This document shows positions 16,113-25,811 of a DNA stretch of 64,000 nucleotides, piece by piece; positions within the stretch are counted from its first letter, which is position 1, and every line of letters starts with the position of its first letter. The notes beneath the pieces are model-generated. The model worked only from the letters and a program-made list of their open reading frames with translations, was not told where the DNA came from and searched no databases. This DNA is from Granulicella sp. L46 (GTDB lineage: Bacteria; Acidobacteriota; Terriglobia; Terriglobales; Acidobacteriaceae). The translations under genes were made by a program, and so were the position numbers. The stretch spans positions 70,212 to 134,211 of the forward strand of contig NZ_LMUT01000016.1 in NCBI RefSeq assembly GCF_009765785.1. The letters run 5' to 3'.

Positions 16113-17590
16113 ATAGCACTGCCGTCAGTTTGCCAACCAATGACATCGATCTGGCTCCGGAGTACGGTATCTCGGAATGGCCCGATACGGTATCTCTGTA
16201 CGAGCGCTTAGCGGCCTTGGTTCGTCAGCCGATCCGTCCGATCCGGCGTGAAAACATGACGACGGTCCTGGAATACTTTCAGGAAAAGTGCGTCGCTTCT
16301 TTGCGCGTCTCTGAAGAAGCCTCACGAGTGATCCCCGGCGGCGTTCAACACAATCTTGCATTCAATTACCCATTTCCGTTGGCGTTTACAGAAGCCAAGG
16401 GTGCCTATCTCACGGACATCGACGGCAACCGGTATATTGACTTCCTCAAGGCCGGTGGCCCGATACTGCTTGGCTCCAATGATCCGACGGTGCGAAAGCA
16501 TGTTGTCGAGTTGCTTGATTCCTGCGGCCCGGTTACTGGTCTCCTGCATGAATACGAGGTGAAACTGGCCGAGGTGGTGTGCGAGGCTATGCCGTCGATC
16601 GAGATGTTCCGCATGCTGGGGTCAGGAACAGAGGCGGTGATGGCGGCGCTTCGGCTCGCACGCGCATACACGGGTCGAAAGTGGATCATCAAGATCGGCG
16701 CGGGATATCACGGCTGGAGCGACCAGATGGTGTACGGGATGCGGCTGCCGGGGACGGGACGCAGAGAGGCGATCGGCATTCCGCGGTCTTCTACAGCGTA
16801 CATCCAGGAGCGCTACCCCAATGATCTGGGCGCTCTGCGACGGACCTTGATGTTGAACAGGCTGCGCGGGGGGACTGCAGCGATCATCGTGGAGCCGTTG
16901 GGCCCCGAGAGTGGAACCCGACCTGTGGAGCGGGATTTCAATCGGCAGCTCCAGATTCTCTGCAAGGAGTTTGGAGCGCTCCTCATCTTCGACGAGGTAG
17001 TCACCGGATTCCGCGTTGGGATGGGCGGTGCGCAAGGATATTTCGGAGTAAAGCCAGACATCACGGTGCTGGGAAAATGCCTCACAGGGGGCTACCCGAT
17101 GGCTGGCGGCATCGGCGGACGCAGCGATGTGATGATGTTGTTGGCAGGCGGTATCGGGACGACCTCGAAACGTGCCTTTGTCGGTGGAACCCTGTCGGCC
17201 AATCCTCTGTCCTGTGCTGCTGGTTACTTCGGCATTCAGGAGATGAGGCGCACGGGGGCTGCTGTGAAGGCGGGGCGCGCGGGCGATCGTTTGCGGAAGG
17301 GGCTGGACGGAATTATCGAGCGACTTGGCTTGCCGTTTGTCGCTTACAATATGGGCTCTATCGTCCATCTTCAGACTTCCGGTGTCATGCTCATGAGCAT
17401 GCGCAATCCGCTCAAAGTGATGAAAGAAGCTGGACCCCGCAAACACATGATGGAAGAGATGGGAGCTGCGTTCAGCGCGCATGGGCTGGTGACGCTGGCG
17501 GGCAGCCGCATCTACACGGGACTCGCCGATACGGATGAGGTGATCGATGACGCACTGAATCGCTTTGAAGATGTCTTGAAACTTGTTTGA
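16109..17590 (+). CDS. Class III PLP aminotransferase (glutamate-1-semialdehyde aminomutase-like)
   Basis: A 493-residue PLP enzyme. The fold-type I landmarks are present: GSGTEAVMAALRLARAYTGR, GAGYHGWSDQMVYG, the PLP-ring aspartate in LLIFDEVVTGFR and the Schiff-base lysine K323 in ITVLGKCLTGGYPMAGG. The region GTTSKRAFVGGTLSANPLSCAAG is close to glutamate-1-semialdehyde aminomutases. An N-terminal extension of roughly 60 residues is unusual for HemL. Sitting inside a sugar-kinase/aldolase operon, it is unlikely to be the tetrapyrrole enzyme and may transaminate a sugar-derived ketone or aldehyde. The amino donor and product are unknown. Confidence 0.85.
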   Translation: MNSTAVSLPTNDIDLAPEYGISEWPDTVSLYERLAALVRQPIRPIRRENMTTVLEYFQEKCVASLRVSEEASRVIPGGVQHNLAFNYPFPLAFTEAKGAYLTDIDGNRYIDFLKAGGPILLGSNDPTVRKHVVELLDSCGPVTGLLHEYEVKLAEVVCEAMPSIEMFRMLGSGTEAVMAALRLARAYTGRKWIIKIGAGYHGWSDQMVYGMRLPGTGRREAIGIPRSSTAYIQERYPNDLGALRRTLMLNRLRGGTAAIIVEPLGPESGTRPVERDFNRQLQILCKEFGALLIFDEVVTGFRVGMGGAQGYFGVKPDITVLGKCLTGGYPMAGGIGGRSDVMMLLAGGIGTTSKRAFVGGTLSANPLSCAAGYFGIQEMRRTGAAVKAGRAGDRLRKGLDGIIERLGLPFVAYNMGSIVHLQTSGVMLMSMRNPLKVMKEAGPRKHMMEEMGAAFSAHGLVTLAGSRIYTGLADTDEVIDDALNRFEDVLKLV

Positions 17591-17602
17591 GGAGAGGTTT
17601 TA

Positions 17603-18268
17603 GTGCAGCTGACGCAGATGAAAAATGACTTAGTGGAAGGCTGCGACCGTCTTGCGAGCAAGGGTTTTCTGCACACCTCGTACGACAGTTTCTCCTTGAG
17701 AGTCCCCGGCAAAACGGCGATGGTCCTGGTGTCGGGGCAGAAAGACTGGCGCAATCTTAGCGTCGTCGATGTTCGTGTGGTTCCGTTTTCGGTGAAGGAT
17801 GATTCAAGCGGCCTCCACGCATTTATCTATGAGCAGCGGGGCGACGTCGGTTGCGTCGCCATTTCGAGTCCGCGAGGAGTTGAGTTGCTTGCCAGCCTGG
17901 GCGTCCCGCTGCCGCCGATTTTCGACGAACAGGTACGGCATATTGGCACATCCGAGGGATCGCTCGCGAACGCGGAAGCCGTACGTTGTGGCAACCTCTG
18001 GAAAGCGTTCGAGAAGGGGGCGAACGCTGCGCTGCTCGGCGAGCAGCTCGTATGCCTCGGCATGACCCGCGAGCGGGCCCTCTTCAACACTGAACTCTAC
18101 GAGAAATGCGCGAGGGCTTATGTGCTTGCGAAGGCGTGTGACAAACGGATCAATCACATTCCGTTTTGGGTTCGAATGATTGCGTATCGCCGTTTGTTGA
18201 AGGACGAAGCTGTCGCCTGCACCAGCTATCGCGAAGGCCGGATTCCGGAAGCCATCCAGGCCTATTGA
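17603..18268 (+). CDS. Class II aldolase-like protein lacking all zinc ligands (probable pseudoenzyme)
   Basis: A 221-residue protein starting at GTG 17603 behind GAGGAGAGG. It aligns with the aldolase two genes upstream (GCDRLASKGFLHTSYDSFSLRV against ELADKGYLAGTGGNVAFRI; FIYEQRGDVGCVAI against VFKTRRDCNASIHT). Every metal position is changed: the Glu of the VEL motif is absent (DSSGL), the HTH motif reads ISS, and the NHG motif reads LGE. The fold is probably kept, since length and hydrophobic pattern match, but zinc-dependent aldol chemistry is not possible. It may be a regulatory or structural partner of the active paralogue, or have new chemistry. Last gene of the operon. Confidence 0.7.
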   Translation: MQLTQMKNDLVEGCDRLASKGFLHTSYDSFSLRVPGKTAMVLVSGQKDWRNLSVVDVRVVPFSVKDDSSGLHAFIYEQRGDVGCVAISSPRGVELLASLGVPLPPIFDEQVRHIGTSEGSLANAEAVRCGNLWKAFEKGANAALLGEQLVCLGMTRERALFNTELYEKCARAYVLAKACDKRINHIPFWVRMIAYRRLLKDEAVACTSYREGRIPEAIQAY

Positions 18269-18340
18269 ATGTCACCCCCATACGGCGCAGAAAGACGGAC
18301 GAACGCGTGATTGGACAGTTCAGAGAAAAGGTAAGCGATA

Positions 18341-18352
18341 TTCGTATACGAA
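18341..18352. promoter_or_regulatory. Perfect 12-bp palindrome upstream of the TonB receptor
   Basis: TTCGTATACGAA is a gap-free palindrome in the 360-base gap between the sugar operon and the TonB receptor, about 290 bases before the receptor start. It could be a regulator site for the polysaccharide locus. The distance makes this weak. Confidence 0.3.
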
Positions 18353-18482
18353 CGGGGTTGGCGTCCCGGAATCTGTCGGGAGCGGGCCGCCTTCGGTCCT
18401 CCAAGGACTGGTGCGTAGTGTGCCCCGGCAACGTTCTGGCTCAATCCAGCAGCTGAAGTCAGAGCGTTCGGGGAGCAGGGCG

Positions 18483-18501
18483 GGCGAGCCGATGGCTCGC
18501 C
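18483..18501 (+). terminator. Stem-loop after the sugar operon
   Basis: GGCGAGCC, loop GAT, GGCTCGCC: an uninterrupted 8-bp GC-rich stem, 215 bases after the aldolase-like gene. A T-run does not follow directly, so it is either a weak terminator or an mRNA end-stabilising hairpin. Confidence 0.35.
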
Positions 18502-18628
18502 TGGCGATCCAAAAATAGTTGAAGTTCTTTGGAATTTAACATTGCAAGACGAGCATTGCTCAGATATTGTGGTTTGGGGTCAGGGCATACGCCCAGAAAC
18601 GCATATCGTTGTCAGTTTGAGGTGAGCC

Positions 18629-21600
18629 ATTCGGTACCTAGTTCGGTTTTCTTTCCTATTCTCGTTAATGGTGTCTTTGAGCACTATGCCTCTACATGCG
18701 CAATCCACGCAGTCGACAATCCTTGGTACGGTCAAGGATCCAGCAGGTGCGGTCATTCCGTCCGCGCGAGTCGTTATCACCGATATCGACAAAGGAAGCT
18801 CGTCAACTTTCCTCACCGATAAGAGCGGCGACTTCCAGGCGCAAGACCTACCCCCCGGTCGATACGAAGTCCAGGTTACGAAGGCTGGCTTCCAGAGTAA
18901 GTTGGTCTCGGATGTGGGACTCGGCGCCCGTCAACATTTGCGTATCGACATCGATCTCGTTGTTGGCACAGCCAAACAGGAAATCACAGTAGCTGCCGGC
19001 AATGAGGGAGCGATCGAGACGGAGACCGCATCCATTGCTTCTACGCTGGACTCACAAAGCGTAATGAATCTGCCAGCGAACTTCCGCGCAAGCGGCAGTA
19101 CCAGTCCGCTGAATTTGGTTCAGGCACTTCCGGGCGTGCAGCCCGACACGGCTGCAGGCACCAACAGCCCCACCGCAAATGGCACGCCCTCGGTTAATTT
19201 CTCCGTGCAGGGAGGCCAGCCGTTCCAGACCGAAACCTCTGTCGACGGTATTTCCACGCAAAACGTGTCGAATAATACGCCTTTGTCTGACGCGTTCCCT
19301 TCGGCTGAATCCATCGCAGAGATTCGTGTTGAGGGTGTGAACAATAACGCCGAATTCGGACAAGCTGGCGAGATCACCACGGTGACCAAGAGCGGAGCAA
19401 ACCAGCTCCACGGGTCGCTTTTCTGGTACGCCCAGAATCGCGCTTTCGACGCGGTTGCCTTTGGAACACCAATCGATCCGGTAACAGGGCAGGCCGAAAA
19501 GCCCGAAAAGATCGGCAATGACTTTGGCGCGAGCGTAGGCGGCCCGGTAGTGATTCCTCATCTCTACAACGGACGCGACAAGACCTTCTTCTTCGGCACC
19601 TATGAAGGCTTCCGTTTCCCCAAGCAGACCACGATCAGAGACCTCGTGCCCACGCAGTTGATGCAGCAAGGAGATTTCAGCCAGGAAATACCTGTAGATA
19701 GTGGCGCACTTTTCGACCCGTTCACGGGCGGCCTTTATAACGGCAATGTAGTGAGTCCCATCAGCGCTCAGATCATACCGTTTCAGCAATTCTTCCCTCT
19801 GCCGAACGTTGGTATCTATCAAACGGTAGCAGAGGCAGAGGCTGGTGCCGGTTATAACTATGCTGCCAACCGGGATAGCACCTATAACTCAAATCAGTTT
19901 GATGCACGCGTTGACGAGCGGTTCAACCAAAAGCTGCAGGGTTTCGCGAGATTCACTTTCAAAGATCTGACACTCCTCGATCCCCAGGATCTAAATGTGC
20001 CGTCACTGATGGACTTCGATAATTACAGGATTCTGGCTAGCTCCCTGATCTACACGTTCACGCCAAACCTGCTCAACGAGTTCCGCTTTGGCTTTACCAA
20101 CGAGACGAACGGCATCCGCAATGAGCTGAATGGAGCCCCATACACGGCGGCCGCAGGATTTCAGCCGGTAGGCCCAACCTATCCCGTGAGCGGCATTACT
20201 GTTATCTATTTCCCGGGCGGCCTTACAACGCTTGAGGCCGGCAACATCAATCAGACATCGCAGAGCCATCTCTTCCAATACACGGACAACCTGACCTGGA
20301 GCAAGGGAAAGCACACCATGAAGTATGGCGGTGACATCCGGACACTCCAGTCCATCACGACCCTGGGCGACTATGGAATTAATAATGTGACAGCGTTTGT
20401 CTTCACTGGAAACGTTACGGGGGCGCTCTTGCCCGATCCCTCTCCCGCGCAGTATGCCGACGTTCTAGCCGGAACTCCGGTAGAGACGCAGTACTTCACC
20501 CTTATTCCTAAGAACGACGGCAAGTCCATCTACTACGGCCTCTATGCCCAGGACGAATGGCAGGCGCTCTCCAATCTAACAATTTCCTACGGTCTGCGTT
20601 ACGAATACCATCCCGCATATCACGATGTGAATGGTGCAATCGGGAACTTCGATCCAAGCACTCCAAACACAGGCAGCGTAATTTATCCGGCAGGCCACCA
20701 GAACTTGCTCGACTCGTCATTTCTCGCGAACTTCGACGCTTGCGGATATGGTCCCCCAAGTTCTGGCTATGCAAATTGCACCCCCGTACTTTCCAGCAGC
20801 CAGGCGCATCTCCCGAGCAGCCTGCGTAAGTCGCAACTCGATCGCTTCTTGCCGCGCTTCGGCCTCGCATGGCGCCCGTTCAACGATGACAAGACAGCTG
20901 TCCGTGCAGGTTTCGGCGTCTACAACACCACACTGCTTGGCAGCATCTTCTTCTCTCTGACCGATACCCTGCAGGCCGCTAGTCTCGTCTATCAAAACTC
21001 CTTCACCGAGAATGGCCTTGCCTATGCCTGGCCGCAGACAAGCCCGGGATCGACGTCAGCGAACTACGGCACCGCCAGCTTTAACACAGCCAACAAGATC
21101 GATTGGAAGGATCCATACTCTATGCAATGGAACCTGTCGGTTGATCACCAGTTTCCCGGAGATATTGGCACGCGTATCTCTTACATTGCGATGAAGACCG
21201 ATCAGCTCGTCTGGGGTCCGAACCTCAATGACATGTCGTACTCGACTACGACACCGGCTCAGCAGCGTCCTCTCACGGATCGCCCATTTCCGAATTGGGG
21301 GGTCGTCAACACGCACACTCCAGGCGCGCAGGCGACCTACGAATCGCTTCAGATGGAGGCGAACCATCACTTCGAATACGGGTTCAGTTTCGAATCCTCG
21401 TACACGTGGGCAAAGAATCTCGCTGATAACCAGGGACCTCAGTCGACAAGCTTCGCGGCAGAAAACGGCGGCAACAATGGTCAGAACTCTACGTACCTGA
21501 ATGACCGCAGCCTTGACTTCGGAAATGTATACGGAACCCGTCGCCAACGCTGGGTCAATACCGGTGTCTACAAACTTCCCTTTGGTCGCGGCGCTAAATA

Positions 21601-22177
21601 CGGTACAAATATCGGCCACCTTGAGGATGCATTTATAGGCGGATGGCAACTGAGTAGCATCTTCCTCTGGCAGACTGGTCCTTATCTCACGGCGTACATC
21701 CCCGGCACCGATGCCGACCCTTCCGGCACTGGATCAGGTGTTCTGGCGGGCCGCGCTCAGCATCCCGATATCGTAGGCAACATCGTTCCAGCCCATCGCA
21801 GCAGGAATCAGTGGGTCAATCCGAACGCTTTCGCGTGTCCAAGTAATACTGGCTACACTTCCTCCTCGTATGCCGGCAACTATTGCGGTGTAGGTGTTAC
21901 TTCCAACCCTATCGGCCGCTTCGGCAACGAAACCGTTGGCGATATCGAAGGACCGGGAACGGTAAACTGGTCCGCTGGTGTAAGCAAACAGATTGCGATT
22001 ACACAGAGTGTCCATCTGCGTGCGGAGTGTTCCTTCACCAACGTGCTGAATCACACGAACCTGAACGACCCAGCATTGGATATCACCAATCCAAACTTCG
22101 GGAAGATTACCTCAGCACGTGGTTCAGACTTTGGGGGTAGCCGCACCGGCCAAGTTTCAATGCGCCTCGAATTTTGA
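18629..22177 (+). CDS. TonB-dependent receptor, Oar-like, with carboxypeptidase-regulatory-like N-terminal domain
   Basis: About 1182 residues. Order: signal peptide, a carboxypeptidase-regulatory-like beta domain (ILGTVKDPAGAVIPSARVVI, residues ~30-110), plug domain (SVDGISTQNVSNNTPLSDAF, EIRVEGVNNNAEFGQAG), then a 22-strand-type barrel ending VSMRLEF with the expected terminal Phe. This architecture is abundant in Acidobacteria and imports oligosaccharides or other nutrients. An ATG at 18668 would cut off the signal peptide. The frame is open upstream to ATT 18629, giving a full signal peptide (IRYLVRFSFLFSLMVSLST), and GAGGTGA at 18619-18625 is well placed for it. Four glycosidase genes follow, so it is probably their importer. 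Confidence 0.88.
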   Translation: MRYLVRFSFLFSLMVSLSTMPLHAQSTQSTILGTVKDPAGAVIPSARVVITDIDKGSSSTFLTDKSGDFQAQDLPPGRYEVQVTKAGFQSKLVSDVGLGARQHLRIDIDLVVGTAKQEITVAAGNEGAIETETASIASTLDSQSVMNLPANFRASGSTSPLNLVQALPGVQPDTAAGTNSPTANGTPSVNFSVQGGQPFQTETSVDGISTQNVSNNTPLSDAFPSAESIAEIRVEGVNNNAEFGQAGEITTVTKSGANQLHGSLFWYAQNRAFDAVAFGTPIDPVTGQAEKPEKIGNDFGASVGGPVVIPHLYNGRDKTFFFGTYEGFRFPKQTTIRDLVPTQLMQQGDFSQEIPVDSGALFDPFTGGLYNGNVVSPISAQIIPFQQFFPLPNVGIYQTVAEAEAGAGYNYAANRDSTYNSNQFDARVDERFNQKLQGFARFTFKDLTLLDPQDLNVPSLMDFDNYRILASSLIYTFTPNLLNEFRFGFTNETNGIRNELNGAPYTAAAGFQPVGPTYPVSGITVIYFPGGLTTLEAGNINQTSQSHLFQYTDNLTWSKGKHTMKYGGDIRTLQSITTLGDYGINNVTAFVFTGNVTGALLPDPSPAQYADVLAGTPVETQYFTLIPKNDGKSIYYGLYAQDEWQALSNLTISYGLRYEYHPAYHDVNGAIGNFDPSTPNTGSVIYPAGHQNLLDSSFLANFDACGYGPPSSGYANCTPVLSSSQAHLPSSLRKSQLDRFLPRFGLAWRPFNDDKTAVRAGFGVYNTTLLGSIFFSLTDTLQAASLVYQNSFTENGLAYAWPQTSPGSTSANYGTASFNTANKIDWKDPYSMQWNLSVDHQFPGDIGTRISYIAMKTDQLVWGPNLNDMSYSTTTPAQQRPLTDRPFPNWGVVNTHTPGAQATYESLQMEANHHFEYGFSFESSYTWAKNLADNQGPQSTSFAAENGGNNGQNSTYLNDRSLDFGNVYGTRRQRWVNTGVYKLPFGRGAKYGTNIGHLEDAFIGGWQLSSIFLWQTGPYLTAYIPGTDADPSGTGSGVLAGRAQHPDIVGNIVPAHRSRNQWVNPNAFACPSNTGYTSSSYAGNYCGVGVTSNPIGRFGNETVGDIEGPGTVNWSAGVSKQIAITQSVHLRAECSFTNVLNHTNLNDPALDITNPNFGKITSARGSDFGGSRTGQVSMRLEF

Positions 22178-22189
22178 GGTGGCGTTGGG

Positions 22190-22220
22190 CGCTCAGCCGT
22201 AGCACGAACGCGGCTGAGCG
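22190..22220 (+). terminator. Strong stem-loop after the TonB receptor
   Basis: CGCTCAGCCG and CGGCTGAGCG form a perfect 10-bp stem around an 11-base loop, starting 13 bases after the receptor stop. No long T-run follows. It is a likely terminator or attenuating hairpin that would lower expression of the downstream glycosidases relative to the receptor. Confidence 0.55.
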
Positions 22221-22327
22221 ATTGACATCAAATAATTCGCTCTCATAAGGCAACGGGGGGTGATGAGACATCGTAATGTAGGCGCTTTCCGTCCGCACCA
22301 TCCATAAGAACCTTCACAGGAAACTCT

Positions 22328-23980
22328 ATGCAGAAATCCCAACTCACGAACCATGCATCACCGCTCTTTTGGAAAGCGTCGCGCGTTATCTGCGGCGTCC
22401 TGTCTTTCGTCGCAATGCCGATGGCGATCGCTGCAGCGGCCCAATCAAAACCGATACCCGCTCTTGAAAAAACGGCCGGCGCTACCCGGCTCGTGGTCGA
22501 TGGCAGCCCCTATCTGATCCTTGGCGGGCAGGTCCACAACTCGGATACGGCGAATATGGAAGACCTCAATAAAGCCTTGGACGTGCTCGTCGGGTTGCAT
22601 GGCAACACGGCAGAGGTTCCCATCTATTGGGAGGCCATTGAGCCGACCCCGGGTCAGTTTGATTTTCACTCGGTCGATGCCGCGATTCAAGCGGCCAGGA
22701 AGCGCGATTTGCGTCTCGTGTTCCTGTGGTTTGGCACCTGGAAAAACGGAGAGAGCCACTACGTTCCTGAGTGGGTCAAACAGGACAAGCAGAAGTATTC
22801 CCGCGTCCTGGGGCCGCGGGGCGAAGAGACAGAGATTGTCTCTCCCCTCTGCAAGGCGGCCGTGGAAGCTGACTCCCATGCTTTTTCTTCGCTGATGAAA
22901 CATGTGAAGAGCATCGACGAAGCGGATCGCACCGTCCTCATGGTTCAAGTGGAAAACGAACCGGGATTAATGGGAACGGACCGGGATTATTCAGCAGCCG
23001 CCAATCGCGCGTTCGACCAGCCTGTGCCGAAAGAGCTGCTCAGTTATCTGGAGGCGCACAGTCAACAGTTGTCGTCACCAATGGCCAAGGCGTGGCAGAA
23101 CTCGCCGAAATCAGGCAGTTGGAAACAGGTTTTCGGTGAGCTGGCGCCAGAGTCCTTCAGCGCGTGGCTCATTTCCAACTATGTAAATAGCGTTGCGACT
23201 GCCGGTAAGCAAGAGTACCCTTTGCCGATGTACGTCAACGTCTGGCTCATTGAAGGTGTGGAGCGCGCTGGGAGATGGCCGAGCGGCGGCGCCACGGTTA
23301 ACGTATTCGACGTATGGAAAGCAGCAGCGCCCGCCATCGACATTCTGGCACCCGATATCTATTACCCGAAGTTTTATGATGTTGCCGCGCAATATAGCAA
23401 ACCGAACAATCCGCTCCTCGTACCCGAGGTGAACTTCAATCCATACTTCGTCGGCTTTGCTTACACGACCTTCGGTTCCTTCAACGGAATAGGTTTCAGC
23501 CCGTTCGGTTTCGACGATATCGAGAAGGGCGGCGCATCAGCATTTATCGGAAGCGTCTTTGAAGACACGTACCGCGTACTGAGGCCAACGCTCCCGCTCA
23601 TCGCGCATTACCAGAACACAGGAAAGCTTCATCCGATTCTGCAAGGCCTGGCAAACGGCGAAGACTGGAAGCAATCGATCCGCGTCGGGAAAAACCTGGC
23701 AGCAAATATAGACTTCACCGCCACCTTCGATCCAGTTAAGGGCAGAGCCTGTGGCATGATCATCGAGTTGGCACCCGACGATTTCGTCGTCATGGGTACT
23801 GGATTCGACGTAACCTTCCGCGAGACGGAAGGTCCGCTGCGTGACGCGCAACTGATCTCCATCGAAGAGGGTACCTTCGACAAGGAACAGTGGATTCCAG
23901 CGCGCAGATTGAATGGCGACGAGCGTCACGTGTCTCTGTCTGATAAGTCAACCATCTTGCGAGTGCGCGTCGCACGATAG
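22328..23980 (+). CDS. GH35-like (DUF5597-type) beta-galactosidase, first copy
   Basis: A 550-residue secreted glycosidase. It has a signal peptide (to AIAAAAQS) and then a TIM barrel of the clan A type: [44 protein letters not shown]. The acid/base Glu is E211 in MVQVENEPG and the likely nucleophile E367 in LLVPEVNFN. The C-terminal ~150 residues are a beta domain ([13 protein letters not shown]). Related enzymes hydrolyse terminal beta-galactosides. It is followed at once by a paralogue, then by a GH31 gene. I infer a role in stripping galactose from a plant polysaccharide such as xyloglucan, imported by the receptor upstream. Confidence 0.8.
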   Translation: MQKSQLTNHASPLFWKASRVICGVLSFVAMPMAIAAAAQSKPIPALEKTAGATRLVVDGSPYLILGGQVHNSDTANMEDLNKALDVLVGLHGNTAEVPIYWEAIEPTPGQFDFHSVDAAIQAARKRDLRLVFLWFGTWKNGESHYVPEWVKQDKQKYSRVLGPRGEETEIVSPLCKAAVEADSHAFSSLMKHVKSIDEADRTVLMVQVENEPGLMGTDRDYSAAANRAFDQPVPKELLSYLEAHSQQLSSPMAKAWQNSPKSGSWKQVFGELAPESFSAWLISNYVNSVATAGKQEYPLPMYVNVWLIEGVERAGRWPSGGATVNVFDVWKAAAPAIDILAPDIYYPKFYDVAAQYSKPNNPLLVPEVNFNPYFVGFAYTTFGSFNGIGFSPFGFDDIEKGGASAFIGSVFEDTYRVLRPTLPLIAHYQNTGKLHPILQGLANGEDWKQSIRVGKNLAANIDFTATFDPVKGRACGMIIELAPDDFVVMGTGFDVTFRETEGPLRDAQLISIEEGTFDKEQWIPARRLNGDERHVSLSDKSTILRVRVAR

Positions 23981-23993
23981 CGAGCTCGGGCAT

Positions 23994-25733
23994 ATGCTAA
24001 GTCTTTCCACTGTCGCAACCGCGAACCATATGCGTACTGAAATTCGACGCTCCGTGAGTCGAGCAACGAAGGCTCTTCTGAACATCGCCGCATTGACCGT
24101 CGTGGTCGGCGCATCCAACTCTCCTCTGCCCGGCCAGCAGCCGAACGACAGCCGCACGATGCCGCACATCGAGCATCAGAACGGCCGCTTTGCCATGTTT
24201 GTAGAAGGCAAACCCTATCTGATCCTTGGGGCGCAGATAAATAATTCAAGCGCGTGGCCAAGCACGCTCCCGCAGGTCTGGCCTGCGCTGGCAGAAATGA
24301 ATGTCAATACGGTAGAGGCCCCGGTCTATTGGGAGCAGATGGAGCCCGAGCCGGGACGCTTCGACTTTACAAACGTCGACGCTCTCGTGGCCGGTGCACG
24401 CGAACATCATCTACATCTCGTATTGTTGTGGTTTGGCACATGGAAGAACGGCCAGGCGCACTACGTTCCGGAATGGATCAAAACTGACCCTCAGAAGTAT
24501 CCCAGACAGATCAGTTCGCGTGGCAAGATACTCGATGTTCTCTCGCCCCACTCTCAGGCCAATCTTGATGCAGACAAGCATGCATTTGCGGCACTGATGC
24601 GACATCTGCGCGAGACCGACAGCAACGAACACACCGTCATCATGATCCAGGTTGAAAATGAATCGGGCTCTATTGGTACTGTGCGCGACTACTCGCCCGA
24701 AGCCAACAGACAGTTTGCTCTTGGCGTTCCAAAGACCCTCAAAGCGGACGGTGGATCCTGGGCCGACGTCTACGGCGCCGATGCGGACGAGCGCTTCGCA
24801 GCGTATTCAACCGCACGCTATATCAACGCAGTAGCTCTCGCCGGAAAAGCAGAGTATCCCCTACCCATGTATTGCAATGTTTGGGTCACGTATCCGGTCC
24901 ATGCTCTTGAAAATCGCAACCAGCCAAGTCCCGGGCAGGAGCTTCCCAGCGGCGGTCCGCAGCAACAGAATATTGAGATCTGGAAGGCAGCGGCGCCCGC
25001 CATCGATGTGCTCGGTCCTGACTTCTACTCAGACGACAGCGACCTCTTCCACAGAGTAGTCTCTACCTATCGTCGCGACGACAACCCTCTTTTCATTCCG
25101 GAGGCTTTGCTCAGCCGTGATTTCGGACACAATCTCTTTTACGCGCTGGGCCATGGCGCCATCGGGTTTTCACCGTTCGGTATTGACAACGTTGAAGGCA
25201 CCTTTAGTGATCGAAAGCTTCCGACCTACCTCTCCGAAAGCTTCACGCTGCTGAAGCCGCTTGCCCCGGAGATCGCGCGGCTTAACTTTGAGGGGAAACT
25301 CCAAACGGCAGTCGAAGCCAAGGGCACCGCGCGCCAGCAATTGCACTTCGGCAATCTCGACGCAATCGTGTCGTACGGCTTCCCTCAAAAGGATGGCGAA
25401 ACACCCCCAGGCACCAGCGACGCGAGTGGAAGAGTCTTAATCGCCCAGCTGGGTCCCTATGAATTCCTCGTCACAGGCTTCGACGCCAGCGTCAGTTTCG
25501 TCATGTCTGATCCCCCCGAGTTGAATGCGTCTAATCTGCAGCTTGAGATCCTGTCGGCCGAGGAGGGCGAATTTGTGGATGGACGTTGGCAGTCGGCTCG
25601 CAACCTGAATGGGGATCAAACCGATCGCGGCCTGAATTTCAAAGACGATAACAAGAAAGTCGTACGCATTCGCATGCACACCTTGCCTCTCTACGATCCT
25701 CAGGTCCGCGGCAATAGCCATCTGGTCCCCTGA
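23994..25733 (+). CDS. GH35-like (DUF5597-type) beta-galactosidase, second copy
   Basis: About 579 residues, clearly homologous along its length to the preceding gene: [40 protein letters not shown], the acid/base region [10 protein letters not shown] and the nucleophile region LFIPEALLS. The start is unclear: ATG 23994 or ATG 24030. The latter puts the charged [17 protein letters not shown] directly before the hydrophobic signal core. Here the residue after the catalytic NE is Ser, where copy 1 has Pro. A large deletion after [10 protein letters not shown] relative to copy 1 shortens the barrel loop, so specificity probably differs. It is a tandem duplication that has since diverged. Confidence 0.8.
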   Translation: MLSLSTVATANHMRTEIRRSVSRATKALLNIAALTVVVGASNSPLPGQQPNDSRTMPHIEHQNGRFAMFVEGKPYLILGAQINNSSAWPSTLPQVWPALAEMNVNTVEAPVYWEQMEPEPGRFDFTNVDALVAGAREHHLHLVLLWFGTWKNGQAHYVPEWIKTDPQKYPRQISSRGKILDVLSPHSQANLDADKHAFAALMRHLRETDSNEHTVIMIQVENESGSIGTVRDYSPEANRQFALGVPKTLKADGGSWADVYGADADERFAAYSTARYINAVALAGKAEYPLPMYCNVWVTYPVHALENRNQPSPGQELPSGGPQQQNIEIWKAAAPAIDVLGPDFYSDDSDLFHRVVSTYRRDDNPLFIPEALLSRDFGHNLFYALGHGAIGFSPFGIDNVEGTFSDRKLPTYLSESFTLLKPLAPEIARLNFEGKLQTAVEAKGTARQQLHFGNLDAIVSYGFPQKDGETPPGTSDASGRVLIAQLGPYEFLVTGFDASVSFVMSDPPELNASNLQLEILSAEEGEFVDGRWQSARNLNGDQTDRGLNFKDDNKKVVRIRMHTLPLYDPQVRGNSHLVP

Positions 25734-25811
25734 CGGACGGTTCGCCGACGCCTAAGACCCTCTCTCCCGGCTTGAGACACGATGCTTAACTCAAGGACAC
25801 CCGAATAAATC

